NCBI GenBank assembly: GCA_041915365.1 | Contig: JAYSBP010000007.1 | Coordinates: 1-64,000, forward strand | DNA: 64,000 nucleotides | Direction of reading: 5' to 3' | From: UBA6016 sp041915365 | GTDB lineage: Bacteria > Campylobacterota > Campylobacteria > Campylobacterales > UBA6016 | Shown here: positions 1-6,902 of the stretch, piece by piece | How the letters are laid out: each line of letters opens with the position of its first letter | Numbering within the stretch: the first letter of the stretch is position 1 | Translations under genes and position numbers: made by a program | Notes under the pieces: model-generated | What the model was told of the DNA's origin: nothing | Databases searched by the model: none | What the model saw: only the letters and a program-made list of their open reading frames with translations

Positions 1-1
1 T

Positions 2-61
2 AAAAAGCCTATGAATGTTTATCTTGAGGGGATGAGAAAAGAGGTTAAAAATGTTGCGTAA
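2..61 (+). CDS. Possible 3' end of a gene that starts outside the window
   Basis: An open frame enters from the left edge and stops at TAA 59-61, giving a 19-residue tail rich in Lys and Glu. It lies just upstream of the TPR remnant on the same strand, so it could be the end of another small protein of this accessory cluster. Nineteen residues are too few to identify a family, and the frame may be chance. Confidence 0.25.
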   Translation, partial: KKPMNVYLEGMRKEVKNVA

Positions 62-97
62 TGTGGCAGATTTGAATATGAAGATAAATTCTGAAAA

Positions 98-562
98 AAG
101 TGTCTTGACAAGTGGTGGCGGTTTAAAAATACTACAGATAAAGACACTATGGCAACCGCCTACGGCAATATAGGTTCAATCTACTACTCTCAAAAAAAAT
201 ACAATGAATCAATCGAAATGAGGCAAAAAGCATTAAAGTTGGCAGAAGAGGCTGGGAAATATCTTCAGGTTGCTAGATACAACATAGGCATGGGTGATAC
301 ATATACAGAATTAAAAGACTATGAAAACGCTGAAAAATATATCCGAGCTGGGTTGGAAGTAATAAAAAGAGAAGGTGTAAAAGATGTTGAAGCATATGGG
401 CTTAGGTCGCTTGGTTGGCTGGAGTATGAAAAAGGCAACCTTCATGTAGCCAAAAAATATGCTTTGGAGACCCTGTCTTTGGCAAAAAGCATTGGCGATG
501 CTACAGAAATAGAACAAGCGGAATATCTGTTAGAGCAAATAAAAGCAAGGGAAAGCAAATGA
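98..562 (+). pseudogene. 5'-truncated TPR-repeat protein (duplicate of the gene at 1740-2528)
   Basis: The readable protein from ATG 149 is 137 residues and consists of tetratricopeptide-like repeats (pattern YGNIGSIYYSQKKYNESIE, with further helices ending AEYLLEQIKARESK). It matches the C-terminal half of the protein at 1740-2528. The match continues upstream of the ATG in the same frame (KNTTDKDTMATAYGNIG against KNTTKKDILATTYYRIG) up to a stop at 92-94, so the ATG is an internal codon of a formerly longer gene. The N-terminal half, including the signal peptide, is missing. TPR proteins are protein-protein scaffolds; without a signal peptide this copy would stay in the cytoplasm if translated at all. 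Its stop overlaps the next start (ATGA), which may keep that gene translationally coupled. Confidence 0.7.
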
Positions 563-840
563 AAAAATTTTTACTGGGCTGTATCGCAAGTGGCTTGCTA
601 GCAACTTCAGTATTTGCCGCCGACGGTATATCAAAGAAAGAAGCGGAAAAATTTGTTAAAAGCGTTGACGGTGTGCTGAAATATGAAATTAACGATATAA
701 AAGTAAAAGGTGCCAAAGGGACAATCTACTTTACTGCCATCTTAAAAGATATGGGAAATTCACCATTGAGTTGCACCCTTGGCATTACAAAATTTGAGGG
801 CAAATGGAATACTGGCGGACTGAATTGCTCTAACCACTAG
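559..840 (+). CDS. Small exported protein of unknown function, 93 aa
   Basis: The product has a clear signal peptide (MKKFLLGCIASGLLATSVFA, cleavage after AFA-type motif near residue 21), giving a mature periplasmic or secreted protein of about 72 residues with two cysteines (in LSCTLG and LNCSNH) that could form a disulfide. A Cys also occurs inside the signal sequence but without a proper lipobox. The start ATG overlaps the stop of the TPR remnant by four bases. No family is recognised. The shape (short, one domain, disulfide) and the place after a TPR gene repeat in this cluster: the genes at 2525 and 3162 occupy the equivalent position. Confidence 0.75.
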   Translation: MKKFLLGCIASGLLATSVFAADGISKKEAEKFVKSVDGVLKYEINDIKVKGAKGTIYFTAILKDMGNSPLSCTLGITKFEGKWNTGGLNCSNH

Positions 841-943
841 AAGTTATATTTTGAAAATATGGCAACGAAATAAGAGCATAGGTAAAGACTAATTGCCTCG
901 CAGTAATCCATGGAGCTATCACGATTAATAAAAAAGGATACAG

Positions 944-1540
944 ATGTCTTTTGATTTACTGGTTTTGGCTGGTTTTGTTTATTTATTTGGTCTAATATGG
1001 GCTGTGCTAGATATTGTTCGCTCCGATTTTAAAGATGGAGCCACAAAAATAGTATTTGTATTAATTGTACTGCTGTTGCCAGCAATAGGTGTAGCGATAT
1101 ATATGTTCCATAAAAGAAAGTGGATTATATTATCCGCTTTTTTGGCGTTAATGATTGGTCTAATAGCTACATCTATGTATATAACAGCCAACAACTATAA
1201 TAAAATGCTAAGTGATACAAATGAAGTGCCGTTGAAAAAAACAAGTGCCGATGATTTTGATGTCGGTCCATTGTTTGCAATGGACAAAATAATGGCTACC
1301 ACAAAAGAAGGTTCTAATATTGGCTTTTCTGTTGCAATAGAGCTGAGTAACAAAGAGAAAGCTCAAATATTTCTTAAAGAAAAACAAAAAATAGAGCAGA
1401 TGGTAGCAACTATGGCAAATACTAAAACTGTAGACGAAATAAAACGAGGTATCTACAAAAAAGAGCTTTTTGAGAAACTGAACACTATGTATCCAGATGC
1501 TGTTAAAAATGTATATATAGTCGTCAAACCAACAAAATGA
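944..1540 (+). CDS. Membrane protein with PLDc_N-like N-terminus, 198 aa
   Basis: Residues about 3-55 form two membrane helices around a basic loop with the pattern WAVLDIVRSDF...LLLPAIGVAIYMFHKR. This resembles the short PLDc_N (phospholipase D nuclease N-terminal) membrane module, which occurs in many proteins without any phospholipase domain. A third helix follows at about 65-85, then a soluble C-terminal part of about 110 residues, rich in Lys and Glu, with no recognised catalytic motif. The stop overlaps the next ATG (ATGA), so the 62-aa gene is probably co-translated. Function unknown. The 103 bases in front of it (841-943) hold no gene or RNA motif that I recognise beyond an AAAAAGGA ribosome-binding site. 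Confidence 0.75.
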   Translation: MSFDLLVLAGFVYLFGLIWAVLDIVRSDFKDGATKIVFVLIVLLLPAIGVAIYMFHKRKWIILSAFLALMIGLIATSMYITANNYNKMLSDTNEVPLKKTSADDFDVGPLFAMDKIMATTKEGSNIGFSVAIELSNKEKAQIFLKEKQKIEQMVATMANTKTVDEIKRGIYKKELFEKLNTMYPDAVKNVYIVVKPTK

Positions 1541-1725
1541 AAAAACTAATAATAGCCACCATGCTGTCTATAGGTTTGCTAGCCAAGCCAGCAAAGGCTG
1601 ACGCTGGCTTGATAACGGTGTTCGTGGCTACATTTGTAACTTATTTTGCTATACATTACGCAGCTATCGGAATTGCCAAAGCAGTAGCCCACGATAACAA
1701 TGTTAGCTCTCAGCAAAGCCAATAA
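1537..1725 (+). CDS. Small membrane or exported protein, 62 aa
   Basis: The protein begins with a Lys-Lys signal-like segment (MKKLIIATMLSIGLLAKPAKA, cleavage likely after AKA) followed by a second hydrophobic stretch (LITVFVATFVTYFAIHYAAIGIA) and a short polar tail. It is therefore either a periplasmic-side single-span protein or a two-helix membrane protein. It overlaps the upstream gene by four bases and is followed after 14 bases by the TPR gene. No family recognised. Confidence 0.6.
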   Translation: MKKLIIATMLSIGLLAKPAKADAGLITVFVATFVTYFAIHYAAIGIAKAVAHDNNVSSQQSQ

Positions 1726-1739
1726 GGAAATAAGACAAT

Positions 1740-2528
1740 ATGACATACAAAGCCAAGGCGACACTTCTTGCACTAGGCATACTCTCAACGCTCAACGCCA
1801 ACACATTGGATGAGTGCAAATCTGCATACAAAGCAGGGGCACTTGATAAAGCTGAAACTTTGTGCTCCAAGGCTGCGAAAGAAAATCCAAAAAGTTTTTA
1901 TGCAAATTATTTTTTGGCAAAAACCTACTCTGATATTGGCAAGTATGAAACAATGCTTCCAGTTGCTCAAAAACTTGAGAAACTTGCCAAAACTTCGGAC
2001 AATTTTTTTGACGCTTATAATGTTTTAGGACTATGCTACCGTGGCTTGGGTGATGAAAAAGAGCTGTTGAAAAACTATCAAAAAGAGCTAGACATGGCTA
2101 TAAAGTCTGGAAATAGCGAAAATATTGCCTTTGTCCAGATAGATACTGGCACTTACCACTATAATATGCAGAACTACGACAAAGCAATCTCATACTACTC
2201 CGAGGCAATAAAAAATACCACAAAAAAAGATATTCTTGCCACCACATATTACAGGATAGGCTCAGCCTATTACTCTCAAGAAAAATACAATGAATCAATT
2301 GAAGCGAGGCAAAAAGCATTAAGATTTGCCGAAGAAGCAAGTAAGCCGCTTTTGGTTGCTCGCTATAGCATAAGGATTGGTGCCACACATATAAAGCTGG
2401 GAGACTATAAAAATGGAGAAAAATATATTCGGGCTGGGCTGGAAGTAGCAAAGAACATCGGCGATTTAGAAGACGCAAAAGAAGCAGAATATCTATTGGA
2501 ACAAATAAAATCAAAGGAAATCAAATGA
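1740..2528 (+). CDS. Exported TPR-repeat protein, 262 aa
   Basis: A signal peptide (cleavage likely after LNAN, about residue 21) is followed by roughly five tetratricopeptide-like helix pairs covering the rest of the protein; clear units are FYANYFLAKTYSDIGKYE, FFDAYNVLGLCYRGLGD, YHYNMQNYDKAISYYSEAI, TTYYRIGSAYYSQEKYNES and ARYSIRIGATHIKLGDYKNGE. The predicted place is the periplasm. Such proteins bind partner proteins; no enzyme domain is present. It is the intact parent or sister of the truncated copy at 98-562. An AAGGAAATAAGACA ribosome-binding region precedes the ATG. The stop overlaps the downstream lipoprotein start (ATGA), so the two are probably made together and may act together. 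Confidence 0.85.
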   Translation: MTYKAKATLLALGILSTLNANTLDECKSAYKAGALDKAETLCSKAAKENPKSFYANYFLAKTYSDIGKYETMLPVAQKLEKLAKTSDNFFDAYNVLGLCYRGLGDEKELLKNYQKELDMAIKSGNSENIAFVQIDTGTYHYNMQNYDKAISYYSEAIKNTTKKDILATTYYRIGSAYYSQEKYNESIEARQKALRFAEEASKPLLVARYSIRIGATHIKLGDYKNGEKYIRAGLEVAKNIGDLEDAKEAEYLLEQIKSKEIK

Positions 2529-3115
2529 GCAAAATTTTACTGATGGCATTTGCGATATTTGCCATGTTTTCGTTTAGTGGTTGTACGACAAAATTAGCCT
2601 ATGACCAAAAATATTCAGCAGACCTAATTGATGGAACAAAGGTTAAAAATACTAGCGATACTGTCTATATGTGTATAAGTGACGAGACAGATACCAATAA
2701 AATGGATGTTAGTCATATGATGCATGACAATAGAAAATATGTAATGCATGACAAAGAAGCCCAGTTGGTATTAAGAGATTTTCTAGGTCAGTATTTTTCA
2801 AAAATAGAAACCATCCCTTGCGATAGAAAAAATATTGGAAGCATAGATAGGTTGCCAGTTGTCTTAATATATCCAAGAGACGCAGGTGTTTCGTTTACGG
2901 CAGTATTTTTTTCAACAGATATAGATATGGTAGTAAAAAATAAACACGGACTTATAACAAAAGAGTTAAAAGGGGCTGATGTAGCCTCCCTGGAGGCTAA
3001 TAAAGTTGAAGCCACCTTTGCGGATTTTGATAAAAGGATTAATATACTTAGTCAAAGGTCTATATTTAAATCGCTTGAACAAAATAAAGATTTTCTCGTT
3101 GATAATTTGAAATAA
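2525..3115 (+). CDS. Putative lipoprotein, 196 aa
   Basis: The N-terminus is a lipoprotein signal peptide with lipobox FSGC, Cys20 being the lipidation site. The mature part of about 175 residues is followed by no recognisable domain; it contains several Asp and Met residues and one later Cys pair (MCISDE and IPCDRK). It is translationally coupled to the TPR gene by a four-base overlap. Likely anchored to the inner leaflet of the outer membrane or to the inner membrane. Function unknown; the pairing with an exported TPR protein suggests an envelope complex, which is inference. Confidence 0.75.
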   Translation: MSKILLMAFAIFAMFSFSGCTTKLAYDQKYSADLIDGTKVKNTSDTVYMCISDETDTNKMDVSHMMHDNRKYVMHDKEAQLVLRDFLGQYFSKIETIPCDRKNIGSIDRLPVVLIYPRDAGVSFTAVFFSTDIDMVVKNKHGLITKELKGADVASLEANKVEATFADFDKRINILSQRSIFKSLEQNKDFLVDNLK

Positions 3116-3126
3116 GTGAAAAAACC

Positions 3127-3164
3127 AATCTGCTAGAACAAATAAAATCAAAGGGAAGCAAATG
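3127..3164 (+). repeat. Remnant of the TPR gene 3' end (third copy)
   Basis: These bases encode the last 12 codons of the TPR protein (LLEQIKSKGSK plus stop) and match the tails of the copies at 528-562 and 2491-2528. No open TPR frame lies upstream: an in-frame stop precedes it within a few codons. As in the two other copies, the stop overlaps the ATG of a small exported protein. Confidence 0.7.
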
Positions 3165-3416
3165 AAAAAAGTTTTATTTGTTGTTATGTTCATTTTGGTG
3201 GGCAATCTTTGTGCCAATATGAATAGTGACCAAGCGTTTTTGGAAGGCAAATCAGAGGGGCTGGAATATAAGATGCAAAAAGGATATGTAAGCTTTGAAG
3301 AAGCAAAAAAGCATTGCTTGGAATGGTTGCCGTATGCTCAAAAAGTACAATTAGGTGCACGAACAGACCCAGAAACATATGTGAGGGCTTGTATATCTTT
3401 TGCAACAATGAGGTAA
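3162..3416 (+). CDS. Small exported protein of unknown function, 84 aa
   Basis: A signal peptide (MKKVLFVVMFILVGNLCAN, cleavage near residue 18-20) precedes a mature chain of about 65 residues that is mainly charged or helical and has two cysteines (KHCLEW and RACISF) spaced for a disulfide. The ribosome-binding region lies in the TPR remnant just upstream (AAAGGGAAGCAA). No family recognised. It is the last gene of the cluster before a probable terminator. Confidence 0.7.
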   Translation: MKKVLFVVMFILVGNLCANMNSDQAFLEGKSEGLEYKMQKGYVSFEEAKKHCLEWLPYAQKVQLGARTDPETYVRACISFATMR

Positions 3417-3448
3417 TTTGATAGCCTATTATAAATAATGCAAGATAA

Positions 3449-3475
3449 GCGGCGACGCAAAAACGCCGCCTGTTT
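3449..3475 (+). terminator. Probable rho-independent terminator after the small-protein cluster
   Basis: GCGGCG (3449-3454) pairs with CGCCGC (3464-3469) across a nine-base loop and is followed by CTGTTTTG. The T run is short, so strength is uncertain. The remaining bases up to 3631 hold no gene; they separate the cluster from the mobilization genes. Confidence 0.5.
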
Positions 3476-3631
3476 TGCCTTCGCAAAAGTAATTTCAATA
3501 CTTTCTAATACCGCAAACTAACCGCACTTCAAACACAAATTTCAAAAATCCACCGCACAGCTAAAACTTACACTGTATTTTTATCTCTAAAATAGCGAAA
3601 GTTAGGATTTTCTCTCGCCGCATAGCTACTA

Positions 3632-3659
3632 TTTTGCCGTAAAAACAAATTACGCAAAA
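3632..3659. other. Inverted repeat upstream of mobilization genes, candidate part of oriT
   Basis: TTTTGC-C-GTAA (3632-3642) and TTACGCAAAA (3650-3659) form an imperfect inverted repeat, with one unpaired C, 15 bases before the ribbon-helix-helix gene. Origins of transfer usually sit directly upstream of the genes for the relaxosome proteins and carry such repeats next to the nick site. The 16 bases TAAAAACAAATTACGC at 3640-3655 recur exactly at 4219-4234 inside the relaxase gene. No nick consensus was recognised, so this stays a candidate. Confidence 0.35.
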
Positions 3660-3673
3660 AGGAGCTATAAACT

Positions 3674-4039
3674 ATGCAATCTAAAAAAACTACAATCTAT
3701 TTAACTTCAAAAATTGACTCGCTACTAACAGGTTTCGCCGATGCAAATAATATGAGCAAAAGCGAAGCGTCTTCATATCTCATAAGCAGAGGTCTTGAAA
3801 ACATAGACGCAATCGACAGAGCTATTTTTGAAATCCAAAGTCAGCAAAAACAATTTAACCGACTAGCTGGCTTGATAGTTCAGGTATATAAACAGGCTGT
3901 AATCTCAAAAGCTTACTTAAAAGTATCATTCATCCGTCAAAACATCTTCACCCAAGAGGAAACGGAGCAGCTAGAAAACCAAGCCATCAAAAAAGCTTTT
4001 GAATCGCTCAGAGCGAAAGAGAGCGGTGAAGATGAGTAG
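3674..4039 (+). CDS. Ribbon-helix-helix mobilization accessory protein, 121 aa
   Basis: The first 45 residues have the pattern of a ribbon-helix-helix DNA-binding domain: a beta strand (KKTTIYLTSKID) followed by two helices (LLTGFADANNMSKSEASSYLISRGLE). A helical C-terminal half follows (residues 55-121). MobC/TraY-like proteins of this type bind the origin of transfer and help the relaxase open the DNA. The place directly before a relaxase gene and after a candidate oriT repeat supports that role. The gene overlaps the relaxase start by eight bases; an AAAAAGGAGC ribosome-binding site precedes its ATG. It probably also represses its own promoter, as many such proteins do. Confidence 0.75.
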   Translation: MQSKKTTIYLTSKIDSLLTGFADANNMSKSEASSYLISRGLENIDAIDRAIFEIQSQQKQFNRLAGLIVQVYKQAVISKAYLKVSFIRQNIFTQEETEQLENQAIKKAFESLRAKESGEDE

Positions 4040-4802
4040 TATAGACACAAGATGCGTTATTTGCCACAAGGACCCGTGCGAATGTAAGCTAAAAACATCA
4101 AAAAGTAGCCCATTTCCTTATGTCAGAAGCAAAAGTATTAGATATGTCGGAAAATCATATGGAAGTAAATTTTTTGTACGACCAAGTGGAGCTAATAGCA
4201 ATAGTTCAAAGGTAATTATAAAAACAAATTACGCCTACGCTGGCAAACAGAGAGATGGAAGTTTCAAATCAAAAAAAGACATAGCTGGAGCAGTGGCGGC
4301 AAGCCAGAACTATACTGGCAGAGAAGCTGCACAGGATAAGGAGCAAACAAAAGACGAGAGCCTCTCAAGTCTGTACAACCTAAACGGCAACAGGCTCTCA
4401 AAACAAGAGCTCGCAGATAAACAACAAGAACTCAAAGAAAACGGCATATCTGCAATGCGAAGAGGCATCATATCGCCAGACCCAAAACTGGGCTTGTCGA
4501 CAGAGGACATAAAAGATATAGCCGCCAAAACAATCAAAGAGTTTCAATACCAGACTGGTAAAGAATTTAGCGGAACTATAGCCGTTCACTCCGATACCGA
4601 TACCAAGCACGCTCATTTTAGTATCTACGGTGATAAAAAAAGCATCAAGTGGAGCAAAAAAGAGCACCAAAAACTCAAAGATATAGCCAGAGCAAAAACT
4701 GATGAAGTCGTAAAGCAAAGAGAAGCCGAGCGAGAGCTATATAAACAAGAAGATAAAACGCAAAACATCCAAAAAGACAAGGGAGCACAATGCAGACCAT
4801 GA
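4032..4802 (+). CDS. Relaxase-type mobilization protein, 256 aa
   Basis: I take ATG 4032, inside the end of the previous gene and behind GAGAGCGGTGAAG, rather than an in-frame ATG 33 bases upstream that lies deep in that gene. The key motif is HSDTDTKHAHFSIYG (about residues 186-200), which fits the HxD...HxH metal-binding triad of conjugative relaxases; the motif lies after a helical region as in MobA/VirD2-type enzymes. Near the N-terminus CVICHKDPCECK (residues 8-19) looks like a small zinc site. Relaxases nick one strand at oriT by a tyrosine and stay bound to the 5' end. The catalytic Tyr would be expected in the N-terminal part (several Tyr at 30-75) but cannot be assigned. The protein is shorter than most relaxases. 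The last 13 bases overlap the coupling-protein gene. Confidence 0.65.
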   Translation: MSSIDTRCVICHKDPCECKLKTSKSSPFPYVRSKSIRYVGKSYGSKFFVRPSGANSNSSKVIIKTNYAYAGKQRDGSFKSKKDIAGAVAASQNYTGREAAQDKEQTKDESLSSLYNLNGNRLSKQELADKQQELKENGISAMRRGIISPDPKLGLSTEDIKDIAAKTIKEFQYQTGKEFSGTIAVHSDTDTKHAHFSIYGDKKSIKWSKKEHQKLKDIARAKTDEVVKQREAERELYKQEDKTQNIQKDKGAQCRP

Positions 4803-6514
4803 TAAAACATATCAAGCAATCAAGCGTAGTAGCTGGATTTGCGGCTTTTGGGCTAGAGAGACTTTTTGAAGCGGAAATACTAACTTTGCCATATATGTCG
4901 TTCTTTGCCGAAAAAGCAGCTATATCTATTAAAAATACTCTATTTTTTATGCAAATAGAGCAAATCTTCTCTATTTTAGAGCATATAAACTACTTTTTGA
5001 CATACTTTATCCCTGTTTTTGCGGCAACTCTTTTTATTCTGATTAAATACTTTGGAAGCAAACGAGAAGAGGTAAAACGAGGCGGAGAGCTAATATCCGC
5101 AAAACAGCTCAAACGACAACTCACAAAAGACATTCTACGAGAGCACAAAAAAAGTGGCTTAGACGCTAGACTATATTTATCTGCCAATAAAATCCCAATA
5201 GCCACAAATATGGAAACGAAGTCCTTCTTTTTCCTAGGAGCTGCTGGAAGCGGAAAAACGCAAGGGATACTAAATATAGCAAGCCAAATACAAGAGTTTC
5301 CAGCAATTTTTTATGAGCGAAAAGGCGATGATTTTATAGCTCCGTTTTATAGAGCGGATAAAGACCTGCTTTTTAGTCCGATGGATGAAAGAAGCGTCAA
5401 GTGGAATATATTTGCAGACATAGAAAGTGATGGAGACATTAACTTCTTTGTAAACTCCATTATCCCGCTTGAATCTGGCTCAAAAGACGCACACTGGGAT
5501 GAGCAAGCTAGAATTATTCTCAAGGCGGTATTTTTGCACATCTGGAAATCGCCAAATCCAAGCAATAAAACACTGATAGATTTTTTACTAGTAAATGCAG
5601 ATATAGCGACGCTCAGACAATTGCTAGCCAGCAGCGAAGTGGTTAGGCAATATGGGCTGGCTGGAGATATTTTAGGAGCGTTAACCGATGATAACCAAGG
5701 GCAGAGCGTTTTAGCTACATTCAACAGATACAGAAACGCCATAAAGCTACGATGTATGTATCTTTCGCACGAGGAAACGAATTTTAGCGTCAAGGCGTAC
5801 ATAAAAGCCATATCAAATGGAGACAATGCGAGACTCTTTTTATGCAACGCAGAACACATCCAAGGAGAATACAATCTCTATCTAAACCTACTCATAAATC
5901 TTCTGTTTAAAGAAATACTGAGTTTGCCTAATGATTTACAGCGAAGGATATGGCTTATATTTGACGAGATACAGAGCCTAGGGGCAAATGGAGCTGGAAA
6001 GCAGGGCAGGGGAACAATCGCAAGCCTGATAAACTTTTTAGCGGAAGCCAGAAGCAAAGGAGCGTGCACTATCGTAGCTACGCAGAGTTTGCCGATACTT
6101 GAAGAGCTTGTTGGGAAAAACAATATGCTAAGTTTACTTCAACTTTTGGCTACAAAAATCATATTTGCCTATGACGAGCCATACGGGCAGCGTTTAATTA
6201 CTGACTTTATAGGAAAGCAAGAGATTGTCAAAGAAAGGCTTGGAAGAAGCGAGTCTATTAGCACTTTTGCCAATGATGCTAGAAACACGCACACGACAGA
6301 AGAAAAAACGCAAGATATCCTACTAGCAAGCGAACTAGCAAATTTGAGAGTGCTAAACGCCTATCTAAAAATCAGTGGGTACAACATAGCAAAAGTAGAG
6401 TTTGAAATAGCAAGATTAGAAAAAATATCAGATGGATATATAGCTGGAGAAGTGGGGTATTTTACAGAGAAAAGCGACAAAAATAGTGAGCTAGAAATTT
6501 CAAAAATTATATAA
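4790..6514 (+). CDS. VirD4/TraD-type conjugative coupling ATPase, 574 aa
   Basis: Two hydrophobic regions near the N-terminus (about residues 8-50 and 60-85) anchor the protein in the inner membrane. The cytoplasmic ATPase domain has Walker A GAAGSGKT (about residue 150), Walker B IWLIFDEIQSLG (about residue 385), and the following SKGACTIVATQS motif typical of TraD/VirD4/TrwB. Coupling proteins form a hexamer that hands the relaxase-DNA complex to a type IV secretion channel. No type IV channel genes are in the window, so the element needs a helper or has those genes outside it. The start at 4790 overlaps the relaxase gene by 13 bases, which is consistent with one operon of three mobilization genes. 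Confidence 0.85.
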   Translation: MQTMIKHIKQSSVVAGFAAFGLERLFEAEILTLPYMSFFAEKAAISIKNTLFFMQIEQIFSILEHINYFLTYFIPVFAATLFILIKYFGSKREEVKRGGELISAKQLKRQLTKDILREHKKSGLDARLYLSANKIPIATNMETKSFFFLGAAGSGKTQGILNIASQIQEFPAIFYERKGDDFIAPFYRADKDLLFSPMDERSVKWNIFADIESDGDINFFVNSIIPLESGSKDAHWDEQARIILKAVFLHIWKSPNPSNKTLIDFLLVNADIATLRQLLASSEVVRQYGLAGDILGALTDDNQGQSVLATFNRYRNAIKLRCMYLSHEETNFSVKAYIKAISNGDNARLFLCNAEHIQGEYNLYLNLLINLLFKEILSLPNDLQRRIWLIFDEIQSLGANGAGKQGRGTIASLINFLAEARSKGACTIVATQSLPILEELVGKNNMLSLLQLLATKIIFAYDEPYGQRLITDFIGKQEIVKERLGRSESISTFANDARNTHTTEEKTQDILLASELANLRVLNAYLKISGYNIAKVEFEIARLEKISDGYIAGEVGYFTEKSDKNSELEISKII

Positions 6515-6540
6515 AAGTTAGATGTATTTTGCTAGAATTT

Positions 6541-6583
6541 GGAACATACTAAATTAAAACTATGGGGTGTTCCAAGATTTTTT
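6541..6583 (+). terminator. Possible terminator after the mobilization operon
   Basis: GGAACA (6541-6546) can pair with TGTTCC (6568-6573), followed by AAGATTTTTT. The stem is short and the loop long, so this is a weak call. A second perfect repeat, CCTATAAA (6589-6596) and TTTATAGG (6604-6611), follows and lies between the mobilization genes and the tRNA 3' end. Confidence 0.4.
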
Positions 6584-6627
6584 CAGTGCCTATAAAGCTA
6601 TATTTTATAGGTGTTTGAAGGGATAAA

Positions 6628-6704
<77 letters not shown>

Positions 6705-6732
6705 GTGACCAAAAAAAGAAATAATCAAAAGG

Positions 6733-6806
6733 TGGCTGGGGTACAAGGATTCGAACCTCGGTTAGATGGACCAAAACCACCTGTCCTGCCACTAGACGAT
6801 ACCCCA
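6733..6806 (-). tRNA. tRNA-Gln (UUG)
   Basis: The minus strand gives a 74-base cloverleaf with acceptor stem TGGGGTA/TACCCCA, discriminator G, encoded CCA (6733-6735) and anticodon TTG in loop TTTTGGT, so it decodes CAA and CAG. It lies 28 bases upstream of tRNA-fMet and is probably co-transcribed with it. Confidence 0.93.
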
Positions 6807-6824
6807 ATCGCTTTTGAGGCCGTA

Positions 6825-6853
6825 ATTGTAGCAAAACTTAACCGCTTTGTCAA
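6825..6853 (-). promoter_or_regulatory. Sigma-70 promoter of the tRNA-Gln/tRNA-fMet unit
   Basis: On the minus strand TTGACA (6848-6853) is followed after 17 bases by TACAAT (6825-6830), and the tRNA-Gln starts 18 bases further. The consensus -35 box is unusual for this AT-rich genome and fits a strong stable-RNA promoter. Confidence 0.75.
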
Positions 6854-6902
6854 CTAAAAAAGGGTAAATTTTCGCTCAAATAATGAAATGTATGGAGTCC
6901 GT

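Noticed and set aside
841..943. Possible riboswitch between the 93-aa gene and the PLDc_N-like gene
   Set aside because: I compared it with c-di-GMP, cobalamin and preQ1 patterns from memory and found no matching core, only loose GC-poor pairing.
6541..6611. Left attachment site of the supposed island
   Set aside because: The repeats here are ordinary hairpins; they do not copy the tRNA 3' end, so any second attachment site must lie outside the window.
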